A stretch of DNA of 64,000 nucleotides from Akkermansiaceae bacterium UBA4589 (GTDB taxonomy: Bacteria; Verrucomicrobiota; Verrucomicrobiia; Verrucomicrobiales; Akkermansiaceae): positions 62,001 through 126,000 of the forward strand of contig DGJT01000032.1 in the NCBI GenBank assembly GCA_002387565.1. The letters run 5' to 3'. Both the position numbers and the translations under genes were made by a program. The notes under the pieces were generated by a model, which was not told the DNA's origin, did no database searches, and saw only the letters and a list, made by a program, of their open reading frames with translations. Shown here in pieces: positions 53,300-61,822 of the stretch (position 1 is the stretch's first letter; every line of letters starts with the position of its first letter).

Positions 53300-54895
53300 A
53301 TGATGTTTAAGACGCTAAAAAAACTTATCTCACGTTGGAAACTCTCCAAAAAAGGCTTATATAATGGCAAGCCAAGAAGGAAGCTAAAAACCAATGGCAC
53401 AGCCAACACTTTCAAGTCGAGCTTAGTCATTAAATCTGGTTTTTACCTTATTTTCATTATAGTTATGGCCTATCTATATGGTCGTGCTCAAAGTTCTGCA
53501 AACTCTTGGGGAAACTTTCTTGTATACATAGGGCTTATTACTACATCGTTAGTGAGCTTAGAAATTAATTTCAAAAATTTAGTTAAAGATAACCAAAAGG
53601 CTATACTTATTTTATTAATTGTAGCGCTACAGATTATTCTACATAAATATATTTATTTGTTTATTGAAGCTAGAGATTTATCTACGAGTTATCTTTTTTT
53701 ATGTTCACCGTTTGTGTTAGCACCTATTGTTCTAACGTTATTACTTGATAGAAAAGTCGGCTTCTACGCTGCAATTTTTTGTAGTTTAATTAGTACTTCA
53801 ATTATTGATAGCTCTATCAATCAAGCCATTTTAGTAACGGGGTTAATCACTGGGTTTATGGCAGCTATACTAGCCAATAGAATACGCTCCAGATATCAAT
53901 TACTCAAATTAGGTATGTTAATGGGGGTCATGATCCTCATTTTGGGTTCGATTTTCCAAATCATTGTATTTCCTTGGTGGAATATCAACAGCTGGCAACA
54001 AGATAGCAGTCATACCTTCAGTTTGATTTTATGTGCTTTGATTAACGGCATTCTAACTTCGATGATTGTCACTCCTCTATTGCCCGTTCTTGAGCAGTAT
54101 TTTGAAACTACTTCCGTATTAGGCTGGTTAGAACTCAGTGACCTTAAACACCCTTTATTAAAACGCTTGCAGCTTGAGGCTTCTGGTACTTTTCAGCACA
54201 GCATGTTAGTAGCCACTCTTTCAGAAGCTGCAGCAGAGAGTATAGGTGCTAATGCCATGCTATGCAGAACAGCATCCTATTTTCATGATATTGGAAAACT
54301 AGAAAAACCTGAATACTTTGTAGAAAATCAGTCATCAGACATGGCCAATCCTCATAATTCACTCACGCCTTCTATGAGCGCTTTGGTTATTATCTCTCAT
54401 GTGAAAGATGGTATTGATTTAGGGGTTAAAAGTAAATTAAAGCCCTCTATTGTTGAAATCATTGAACAACACCATGGCTCTTCTTTGGTGCGCTTCTTTT
54501 ATCATAAAGCGCTAGAGCACCAGCAACAAATTAAAGAAGATATAGCCAATGGACAAGCTTCTGAACTAGACCTGCCTGAAGTAAAGGAGCATAATTTCCG
54601 CTACCCAAATAGAAAGCCTCAATCTCAAGAAGCCGCAATTGTGATGATTGCTGACTCTGTAGAGAGCGCCTCACGCAGTCTTAAAAAACCCACTCAAAAA
54701 AATCTTCGTTCTCTCATTGATGAAATCGTATTAGAAAAAATTAATGATAAGCAATTTAACGAATGCAACCTTAGTTTTTCTCAATTAGAACAAATTAAAA
54801 CTTCTCTCTACAAGACCTTAAGCTCAATTTTACATCATAGAATTAAGTACCCAAGTAAAAAAGCAACGGCGGCTATCAAAAAATCTGATCACTGA
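53300..54895 (+). CDS. 7TM-HD domain phosphodiesterase (PgpH/YqfF-like, short form)
   Basis: 531 residues. A basic N-terminal ~45 residues (LKKLISRWKLSKKGLYNGK) lead into about seven membrane helices, then an HD domain: GTFQHSMLVATLSEAAAE, ASYFHDIGKLEKPEYF, HVKDGIDLGVKSKL, and IIEQHHGSSLVRFFYHK. Characterised relatives hydrolyse cyclic di-AMP. The large extracellular 7TMR-HDED sensor domain is absent; most homologues are 700 residues or more. The start is fixed by a Shine-Dalgarno, and it lies between phoH and ybeY. Confidence 0.87.
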   Translation: MMFKTLKKLISRWKLSKKGLYNGKPRRKLKTNGTANTFKSSLVIKSGFYLIFIIVMAYLYGRAQSSANSWGNFLVYIGLITTSLVSLEINFKNLVKDNQKAILILLIVALQIILHKYIYLFIEARDLSTSYLFLCSPFVLAPIVLTLLLDRKVGFYAAIFCSLISTSIIDSSINQAILVTGLITGFMAAILANRIRSRYQLLKLGMLMGVMILILGSIFQIIVFPWWNINSWQQDSSHTFSLILCALINGILTSMIVTPLLPVLEQYFETTSVLGWLELSDLKHPLLKRLQLEASGTFQHSMLVATLSEAAAESIGANAMLCRTASYFHDIGKLEKPEYFVENQSSDMANPHNSLTPSMSALVIISHVKDGIDLGVKSKLKPSIVEIIEQHHGSSLVRFFYHKALEHQQQIKEDIANGQASELDLPEVKEHNFRYPNRKPQSQEAAIVMIADSVESASRSLKKPTQKNLRSLIDEIVLEKINDKQFNECNLSFSQLEQIKTSLYKTLSSILHHRIKYPSKKATAAIKKSDH

Positions 54896-54898
54896 TTT

Positions 54899-55357
54899 AT
54901 GTCAAAAACACCTATTCCTTGTTCAGTTTACAATAATCAAACTCAACTAGACCTAGATGACGCGTGGCTCGCTAAGATCCCATTATGGGTAGAGCAGTAT
55001 GTTTGGCCACAGGCTAGTTCTTGCCAATTAGATGCTAGTGTATTTAATGAGCTAGACTTTTTAGAAATCGCCTTCATTGATGATGAGGCTATTAGTAAGG
55101 CACACGCTGATTTCATGGATGACCCTACACCTACTGATGTTATCACTTTTCTACATGGAGAACTGCTTATTAGTGTTGAAACAGCACATAAACAAGCGCT
55201 CCTACACAAACAAGAGTTTCACACAGAATTATTACGTTACATCATTCATGGCATCTTACATTTAGCGGGGCATACTGATTATGAAACTGAAAATCAGAAA
55301 CAAATGCTTGAAGCTCAAGAGGTAATTTTAGCTAACACTATTTCTGATTTTAAATAG
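54899..55357 (+). CDS. ybeY: Endoribonuclease YbeY, 16S rRNA maturation factor
   Basis: 152 residues with the zinc motif HGILHLAGHTDYE (H-x3-H-x5-H) and the upstream ADFMDDPTPTDVITF region, both specific to the family. It cooperates in 3' processing of 16S rRNA. It starts 3 bp after the HD gene. Confidence 0.94.
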   Translation: MSKTPIPCSVYNNQTQLDLDDAWLAKIPLWVEQYVWPQASSCQLDASVFNELDFLEIAFIDDEAISKAHADFMDDPTPTDVITFLHGELLISVETAHKQALLHKQEFHTELLRYIIHGILHLAGHTDYETENQKQMLEAQEVILANTISDFK

Positions 55358-55493
55358 CTTAAGAAACAAGGGTTTCTATCTATTTAAAGCCTAAGATAAA
55401 CGCCTCTTTCTATTCTGAGTAGATCACAAAAGGGATTCTTATTATAGAGTAAGTTTACTTTAGTTGTTTTTCAAAGAAATTAAGAAAATTGGC

Positions 55494-55522
55494 TTGGCAA
55501 TAACTAGCCTTTAGCTTATTTT
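55494..55522 (+). promoter_or_regulatory. Possible gltB promoter
   Basis: TTGGCA, 17 bp, TATTTT, about 80 bp before the gltB ATG within a 245-bp gap after ybeY. The -35 is one base from consensus, the -10 weaker. Confidence 0.4.
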
Positions 55523-55524
55523 TT

Positions 55525-55548
55525 GTAACCATTTAGTCTGGTTATTAC
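55525..55548. promoter_or_regulatory. Dyad at the gltB start region, possible operator
   Basis: GTAACCA, 7 bp, TGGTTATTAC: a near-perfect inverted repeat just after the candidate -10. The position suits a repressor or activator site for nitrogen control of gltB, but the protein is unknown. Confidence 0.3.
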
Positions 55549-55602
55549 AAATAGCGCACAAGCTTAGCTATAACCTTTATTACAAATAATAAAATTTTTA
55601 AT

Positions 55603-58600
55603 ATGTCAAATTTTTACCACAGCTCTACACCACGCATTGATTCTCTTCACAGTTTTGACAACGAGAAAGATAACTGCGGCATGGGTGCCCTTGTTAATAT
55701 TCACGGCAAGCCTTCTTACAGTATCCTCAATCAAGCTCTCTGCTCTGTGGCAAATATGACACATCGTGGTGCGGTTGATGCTGATATGAAGACAGGTGAC
55801 GGCTCTGGTATCCTTAGTCAAATCCCGTTTCCTTTATTTCAAGAAGCTGCAGCTGAGCTGGGAACTAAAGTTACCGACAAAAGCATTTTAGGTGTTGGTG
55901 TCTTCTTTTTCCCTAAAGGCGACAATGATGCACAAACCAGAATTAAAGAATTAACTGAATCAGCTCTTACCAAGCGTAATATCACTATTATCGGTTGGAG
56001 AAAAACACCTGTTGATATCCACGCCCTAGGTAAACTCGCTCAAAAAACTGTACCGACTATTGAGCACTTACTGGTACTTAATGAAACAGGTTGTGACCAA
56101 GATAGCTTCGAAAGGTCTCTCTACCTTTGTCGCCGTGAGGTAGAGCTTGGCACAAAAGATATCGCTGATTTTTATATCCCGACTCTTTCAAGTTACCTCA
56201 TTTCATATAAAGCCTTAGCTATGCCTGAAGCGCTCAAAGCGTTTTACCTCGATTTACAAAACCCTAAATTTGAAACAGCTATTGCTTTATATCACCAGCG
56301 CTTTTCAACCAACACATTCCCTGCTTGGCCTCTTGGTCAACCATTTAGAAACATGTGCCACAATGGTGAAATCAACACGGTTAAAGGTAACCGTAACTGG
56401 ATGGCATCACGCGAGGAGCTCTTTGAATCAGATATCTGGGGTGAAGACGTCAAATGGCTCCAACACCTCCTCTCAAGTGGTGAATCTGACTCAGCTTCAC
56501 TAGACCATGCTTTAGAGCTGCTCATTCTTTCTGGTCGTGAACCCGAACATGCGATGTGCATGCTCGTTCCTCCTGCTTACATACATGACCAAGATATCTC
56601 TAACGAGCTCAAAGCCTTCTACGATTACCTATCTTCATTCTCTGAGCCTTGGGATGGCCCAGCAGGCTTAGTTTACACTAATGGTAAAAAAGTCTGTGCC
56701 TCACTGGACCGTAACGGCTTACGCCCTTCAAGATTTGTTCTAACTGATGACGGCACTTTATATATTGGCTCAGAATCAGGTGCTGTTTGCTTCCCTGAGG
56801 ACAATGTTAAGCAACGTGGACGTTTAGGACCAGGCGAAATGATGAGTATCGAACTTGGTAAGGGTTACATAGAATTTGATAAAGACATCAAAGAAAAACT
56901 CGCTAGACAAAAGCCTTACCGTCAATGGATAGAGGAAAACCGCCTCGAGCTTAGCGACTTTGTATCACAAGAAGCTCAAGTATCAGAAATAGAGCTCGAC
57001 CCAGTCTTACGCTCACGTATCCAAATTAGCCAAGGCATCACAGCCGAAGATCTAGACATGGTATTCCCTCCTATGATAAAAGGCTCTCAAGAGGCCGTCT
57101 TCTCTATGGGTGACGATATCCCTCTGGCTGTATTGTCTACTCAGCCACGCTTGCTTTTCACTTACTTTAAGCAACTTTTTGCTCAAGTGACAAATCCACC
57201 TATTGATCCTATTCGTGAGTGGTCAGTCATGTCTCTACAGGCAGCCTTAGGTTCAGAAAGTAATTTACTCACTGAAACACCTGAGCACGCCCATGTGCTC
57301 AACCTTCAATCTGCCCTCCTTTTTGAACATGAGTTAGAAACTATCCAAACTTTACGTAACGAAGGTTTTATTACTAAAACAATTGATACTACATGGGATG
57401 CTTCAAAAGGCTCAGCAGGATTACAGCAAAGACTAGAAGAAATTTATAAAGAAGTAGATGCCGCTGTCGAAGCTGGGGTTAATATCCTCATACTTTCTGA
57501 CAAAGCCATATCAGCTACACGTATAGCTATTCCATCACTCATGGCAACTGGCGCTGTGCATCACCACCTCAACCGCAGCCGTAAACGTATGCGTGCTTCA
57601 ATTATTGTCGAAACAGCTGAAGCTAGAGATACTCATCAACTTGCTTGCTTGTTTGGTTTTGGTGCTACAGCTGTTTGTCCTTACCTTGGTTATGCTACGG
57701 TTAGACAACTGTGCACTGAAGACAACAAACTTAGTGATATTCCTGCAGACAAAGGTATGGCTAATTACCGCAAAGCCCTTGAAAAAGGTATCCTTAAGAT
57801 TATGTCTAAAATGGGGATCAGTGTACTCAACTCTTATCAAGGAGCGCAAATCTTTGAAGTTCTTGGCTTAAATAGCGAGGTTATTGATGCTTGCTTTACA
57901 GGAACTTCATCTCGTATTGCTGGTATCGGGTTTAAGCAAATCGCAGAAGAAAGCATTATTCGCCATAAGGCAGCTTGGGAGCCAGCGAGTGAAGCTCCTC
58001 TTGATTTAGGCGATCCAGGTTACAACCGTTACCGTAAACAAGGTGAGCGCCATGCACTTACCACTGAAGTGATTAAAAATTTCCATAACTACGTCAAACA
58101 TGGAAAAGCTGAGGATTACGATGATTATGTCAAAGCGACATTAGACTCTCACCCTATCACCATCAAAGATTTATTAGAATTCAAACCAACCACTGCCATC
58201 CCTCTTGACGAAGTAGAAAGCGTAGAATCCATTAGAAAACGCTTCACCACAGCGGCTATGTCTATGGGCGCTCTATCTCCTGAAGCTCACGAAACCTTAG
58301 CTATTGCTATGAACCGTATTGGTGGTAAATCAGATTCAGGTGAAGGTGGCGAAGATGCTCGTCGTTACACCCCTTACCCTAATGGTGATTTGGCTCGTTC
58401 ACATATTAAACAAGTGGCTTCAGGTAGATTCGGTGTGACAGCTCACTACCTGGTCAATTGTGATGAAATTGAAATCAAAATGGCACAAGGAGCCAAGCCT
58501 GGTGAAGGTGGACAACTTCCAGGTCACAAAGTCACTGGACTGATTGCTAAGTTACGTAATACTCAACCAGGTATTCAACTTATTTCTCCTCCCCCACATC

Positions 58601-60198
58601 ACGATATTTACTCTATTGAGGACCTGGCACAACTTATCCAAGACTTAAAAGAAATCAATCCTCGTGCTCGTGTCACAGTTAAACTCGTTTCTGAAATGGG
58701 GGTAGGCACAGTCGCCGCAGGTGTAGCTAAGGCGAATGCTGACACTATTCTTATCTCAGGTCATGATGGAGGTACTGCCGCATCACCACTTAGTTCAACT
58801 AAGCATGCAGGTGCCCCTTGGGAGCTTGGTTTAGCCGAAGCTCAGCAAACTTTACTGCTTAATGGCTTAAGAAACAAAGTAACTCTTAGAACTGATGGTG
58901 GTCTACGTAATGGTAAAGACGTAATTGTCGCCGCTATTTTAGGTGCAGAAGAATACAACTTTGGTACTATTGCTATGATTGCTATGGGTTGTGTATATGT
59001 ACGTAAGTGTCATTTAAATAACTGCCCCGTTGGTGTCGCAACTACAGATCCTAAGTGGAGAGCCAAATTCAAAGGCACACCAGAAATGGTGATTAATTTC
59101 TTTGATGGTGTAGCTGGTGAAGCACGTCAGACTATGGCTAAATTAGGTATTAGAAGTATTAATGAACTTATAGGAAGAACAGATTTACTACAACAAAGAC
59201 ATGTGCCGGATCACCCTAAAGCTAACATGGTAGATCTCTCTTCAGTTCTCAAAGACATTGTGCCAGAATTAGCTCAAGCTTCGGATCAAGACCCTTCATC
59301 CATAACTCGTTATCGTACTTTTGAGCGTAATGAAGGTGTGCACAAAAAAGCTGTAGATATTCAAATACTTAAAGATATTGCAGAATTAACCCAAGCTCAA
59401 GATGAGGTAAACCCACTAGCTAAGGTTATGGATCATCCTCCTATCGAGTTGAGCTATGACGTTGTGAATACTGACAGAAATCTTGGCACGCGCATCAGTG
59501 GACGTGTTGCAGAGTGCTACGGTGTCGAAGGTCTTCCAGAAAACAGTATTAATTTAACTTTTAATGGTACAGCTGGACAGTCATTAGGTACTTTCCTTAC
59601 CAGTGGTATTACGCTTACTGTCAAAGGTGAAGCTAATGATTACGTAGGCAAAGGTATGTCAGGTGGTCATATTATTGTTAAACCAGCTGATATTGCCAGA
59701 TTTAATCCTGCCGACAACTCTATTGTAGGTAACACTTGTCTCTATGGAGCTACTGGTGGTCATTTATGGGCTAACGGTAAGGCTGGTGAGCGATTTGGTG
59801 TAAGAAACTCAAATGCTACCGCAGTAGTTGAAGGTATTGGTGATCATGGCTGTGAATACATGACTAATGGACGCATCGTCGTGCTAGGTCTTACAGGCTC
59901 TAATTTTGGAGCTGGCATGTCTGGAGGTGTCGCTTATGTATTTGATGAAGATCAACACTTTGTTCGTCGTGTGAATGAAGAAATGGTAGTACCTCTTGCA
60001 GTTAAAAGACCTGAAGATATTGCTGATTTAAAAAATCTTATTATTGAACATGCCAAACGTACAGGCAGCGGCAAAGCCCTTGCTATACTCGATGATTGGG
60101 AATATTGCTTAAAACGCTTTGTTCGTGTTATTCCTAAGGAAAAAGCCGCTCTTGAGGCTTCGGAAAAACAGCATGAAAATGCCATTAATAAAATGTAA
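55603..60198 (+). CDS. gltB: Glutamate synthase large subunit
   Basis: 1531 residues. Class II glutaminase domain at the N-terminus with a 24-residue propeptide and catalytic Cys25 (KDNCGMGALVNIHG), then the central and FMN-binding synthase domains, three cysteines for the [3Fe-4S] cluster (C1130-x5-C1136-x4-C1141), and the C-terminal beta-helix GXGXG domain. It transfers the amide of glutamine to 2-oxoglutarate. No small subunit (gltD) follows; a strong terminator and a VWA gene come next, so it is either ferredoxin-dependent or pairs with a gltD elsewhere. Confidence 0.96.
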   Translation: MSNFYHSSTPRIDSLHSFDNEKDNCGMGALVNIHGKPSYSILNQALCSVANMTHRGAVDADMKTGDGSGILSQIPFPLFQEAAAELGTKVTDKSILGVGVFFFPKGDNDAQTRIKELTESALTKRNITIIGWRKTPVDIHALGKLAQKTVPTIEHLLVLNETGCDQDSFERSLYLCRREVELGTKDIADFYIPTLSSYLISYKALAMPEALKAFYLDLQNPKFETAIALYHQRFSTNTFPAWPLGQPFRNMCHNGEINTVKGNRNWMASREELFESDIWGEDVKWLQHLLSSGESDSASLDHALELLILSGREPEHAMCMLVPPAYIHDQDISNELKAFYDYLSSFSEPWDGPAGLVYTNGKKVCASLDRNGLRPSRFVLTDDGTLYIGSESGAVCFPEDNVKQRGRLGPGEMMSIELGKGYIEFDKDIKEKLARQKPYRQWIEENRLELSDFVSQEAQVSEIELDPVLRSRIQISQGITAEDLDMVFPPMIKGSQEAVFSMGDDIPLAVLSTQPRLLFTYFKQLFAQVTNPPIDPIREWSVMSLQAALGSESNLLTETPEHAHVLNLQSALLFEHELETIQTLRNEGFITKTIDTTWDASKGSAGLQQRLEEIYKEVDAAVEAGVNILILSDKAISATRIAIPSLMATGAVHHHLNRSRKRMRASIIVETAEARDTHQLACLFGFGATAVCPYLGYATVRQLCTEDNKLSDIPADKGMANYRKALEKGILKIMSKMGISVLNSYQGAQIFEVLGLNSEVIDACFTGTSSRIAGIGFKQIAEESIIRHKAAWEPASEAPLDLGDPGYNRYRKQGERHALTTEVIKNFHNYVKHGKAEDYDDYVKATLDSHPITIKDLLEFKPTTAIPLDEVESVESIRKRFTTAAMSMGALSPEAHETLAIAMNRIGGKSDSGEGGEDARRYTPYPNGDLARSHIKQVASGRFGVTAHYLVNCDEIEIKMAQGAKPGEGGQLPGHKVTGLIAKLRNTQPGIQLISPPPHHDIYSIEDLAQLIQDLKEINPRARVTVKLVSEMGVGTVAAGVAKANADTILISGHDGGTAASPLSSTKHAGAPWELGLAEAQQTLLLNGLRNKVTLRTDGGLRNGKDVIVAAILGAEEYNFGTIAMIAMGCVYVRKCHLNNCPVGVATTDPKWRAKFKGTPEMVINFFDGVAGEARQTMAKLGIRSINELIGRTDLLQQRHVPDHPKANMVDLSSVLKDIVPELAQASDQDPSSITRYRTFERNEGVHKKAVDIQILKDIAELTQAQDEVNPLAKVMDHPPIELSYDVVNTDRNLGTRISGRVAECYGVEGLPENSINLTFNGTAGQSLGTFLTSGITLTVKGEANDYVGKGMSGGHIIVKPADIARFNPADNSIVGNTCLYGATGGHLWANGKAGERFGVRNSNATAVVEGIGDHGCEYMTNGRIVVLGLTGSNFGAGMSGGVAYVFDEDQHFVRRVNEEMVVPLAVKRPEDIADLKNLIIEHAKRTGSGKALAILDDWEYCLKRFVRVIPKEKAALEASEKQHENAINKM

Positions 60199-60218
60199 TT
60201 ATTTAACCAAAACAGACT

Positions 60219-60253
60219 AAAAGCCTCACTTAACTTATTAAGTGAGGCTTTTT
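60219..60253 (+). terminator. Intrinsic terminator after gltB
   Basis: A 15-bp perfect stem, AAAAGCCTCACTTAA / TTAAGTGAGGCTTTT, with a 4-nt loop and a T-run, about 20 bp after the stop. Confidence 0.95.
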
Positions 60254-60324
60254 ATGCGTAAAATAATTTATGAACTTGAATTATCAATATCAGTTAGATA
60301 CATTGTTAAATCTATTATTAATTT

Positions 60325-61440
60325 ATGTCAGAAGAAATAAAAGAAAATCCTGCTGAAAACTTCTCAAATTTTAGCTTAGAAGCTATCGCTCAATCTGAAG
60401 AGTTAGCATTAAAAGAAGAGGCCAAAGCTAAAAAGAAACGAGTTTTCCTTAGTGGTATTATTGGTCTAGGTGCTACTCTTGCTATTCTAGGAATTTTAAC
60501 ACTTTTTGTTAAATTTATTATTCCTGATGAACCCGCTATCCTCAGTGTTTATAGTGGAGCACCACCTGCAAAAGTAGTCAAACAAGAAAAGCCAAAAAAA
60601 ATACCTCCACCCACAGCTGAAATTCCTATTGTTAGCACTAACACTAACGCAAGCGTCACTATCGATATTCCAGAAATTGAAATTCCAGAAATCGAAATTG
60701 ATGAAGTAGATTTAGAATCTGAAGACTTTGAAATGTCACTTGATGATTTTGTAGGTCTTGAATTAGATGGACTAGACAGCGATATGTCGAGCATGTTCGC
60801 TCAAGCTAGAGCTCCTAAATCCGTAGTATTTGTTATTGATTATTCTTTATCTATGCGTGGTCGAAAAATTGAACTAGCTAAAAAAGAATTAGCTAAAGCT
60901 GTCAAACGAATGAAAAACGGCACTAAATATCAAATTATTTTCTTCGGGGGTCCTGTATGGCTAGCTGAAGACAAAGTCACCTTAGGAAAGGAACACCCTG
61001 TTTTTGTAGAAACACGTACAGATATTAATGGTAATACTTATAAACGTAAAGGTAGTATCTGGGTTGACTCAAAAGGAAATGAGGCAGCTATTGATATTAA
61101 GTATCGTGTAGCTAATGATGCAACTATTGCTGAAAGCATCAAACATGTACAAGAAAACCCTATGTCTTTTGGAACTCGTTGGGTAGAGCCTGTTGAACTA
61201 GGACTATCTCTCAAACCAGAACTTATTTATTTTATGACGGATGGCACAGGCGGAAATCAGCAGCAAATGGAAGAATTAGCAAAAAAAGCTGAAAGTCAAA
61301 ATACCGTGATCAATAGTATTGCTTTCATGATTTCAGAAAGACTCGAAAAACCAATACTTACTGTAGCTGAAATGACAGGTGGACTATTCACCGTTGTTGA
61401 TAAAAAAGGTGAACATGAAATCAAAAACCTCAAACAATAA
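60325..61440 (+). CDS. Membrane-anchored VWA domain protein
   Basis: 371 residues. A charged N-terminus, one membrane helix (VFLSGIIGLGATLAILGILT, about residues 46-65), a proline-lysine stretch (KVVKQEKPKKIPPPTAEIP), a repeat-like acidic segment (IPEIEIPEIEIDEVDLE), and then a VWA domain with D-x-S-x-S at 172-176 (FVIDYSLSMRGRKIEL) and LIYFMTDGTGGNQQQMEELA. The layout (cytoplasmic tail, helix, extended linker, domain) recalls ExbD/TonB-type topology. It is not part of the Bat operon. Function unknown. Confidence 0.82.
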   Translation: MSEEIKENPAENFSNFSLEAIAQSEELALKEEAKAKKKRVFLSGIIGLGATLAILGILTLFVKFIIPDEPAILSVYSGAPPAKVVKQEKPKKIPPPTAEIPIVSTNTNASVTIDIPEIEIPEIEIDEVDLESEDFEMSLDDFVGLELDGLDSDMSSMFAQARAPKSVVFVIDYSLSMRGRKIELAKKELAKAVKRMKNGTKYQIIFFGGPVWLAEDKVTLGKEHPVFVETRTDINGNTYKRKGSIWVDSKGNEAAIDIKYRVANDATIAESIKHVQENPMSFGTRWVEPVELGLSLKPELIYFMTDGTGGNQQQMEELAKKAESQNTVINSIAFMISERLEKPILTVAEMTGGLFTVVDKKGEHEIKNLKQ

Positions 61441-61475
61441 GTCTAAGTTTTTGTAGAAAACACCTAAATAGGTAT

Positions 61476-61530
61476 CAATAAAAACGTGGGACGCAGTGTA
61501 GACGTAAAGCTGCTCGAATATCACGTATTG
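61476..61530 (+). ncRNA. Candidate structured hairpin, family 1, copy a
   Basis: Outer stem CAAT..ACGTG / CACGT.ATTG, core AGTGTAGA (61495-61502) and CTGCTCGA (61510-61517); the inner GTAG pairs with CTGC through one G-U pair, a compensatory-type variant of CTAC in the other copies. It starts 36 bp after the VWA gene. Confidence 0.55.
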
Positions 61531-61576
61531 ACCTCAACAGTTTCTAGTTTACTAAAAACAAGGAATTTTAAATGGG

Positions 61577-61603
61577 TAATCACTCGAGCAAAACTAGTGA
61601 TTA
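61577..61603. repeat. Perfect hairpin between family 1 copies
   Basis: TAATCACT and AGTGATTA with an 11-nt loop that contains CGAGC. It lies in the array but lacks the AGTGTAGA core. Confidence 0.5.
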
Positions 61604-61627
61604 AAAATATGGAGTTTTGGATGATTA

Positions 61628-61706
61628 AGAGGCTTGAAACATGACCGTGGAGCGCAGTGTAGAAATAGAGCTACTCGAGCACCACAAGTATTAGCTACAA
61701 CAGTCT
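61628..61706 (+). ncRNA. Candidate structured hairpin, family 1, copy b
   Basis: Stem GTGG / CCAC (61647-61650, 61682-61685) around AGTGTAGA (61656-61663) and CTACTCGA (61671-61678), with inner pairing GTAG/CTAC. A weak outer pairing AAGA...TTG / CAA...TCTT extends it. Confidence 0.55.
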
Positions 61707-61712
61707 TCTGCA

Positions 61713-61738
61713 CCACTAAAAACGAGGAGTTTTAGTGG
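61713..61738. repeat. Perfect hairpin in the array
   Basis: CCACTAAAA and TTTTAGTGG with an 8-nt loop, between family 1 copies b and c. Confidence 0.5.
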
Positions 61739-61740
61739 GA

Positions 61741-61822
61741 TAAGCGCTTTGACGAAGAACCTTAGGGTGAAGTGTAGAAAAACCTACTCGAGACCTAAGG
61801 AACGTCTGAGAAAAAGCGCTTA
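61741..61822 (-). ncRNA. Candidate structured hairpin, family 1, copy c
   Basis: Outer stem TAAGCGCTTT / AAAGCGCTTA (10 bp), middle stem CCTTAGG / CCTAAGG, then AGTGTAGA (61771-61778) and CTACTCGA (61784-61791). The outer right arm overlaps the stop codon of the RND gene, so on the minus strand this is the first structure after that gene, as copy d is for the M20 gene. Strand is inferred from that position. Confidence 0.6.
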
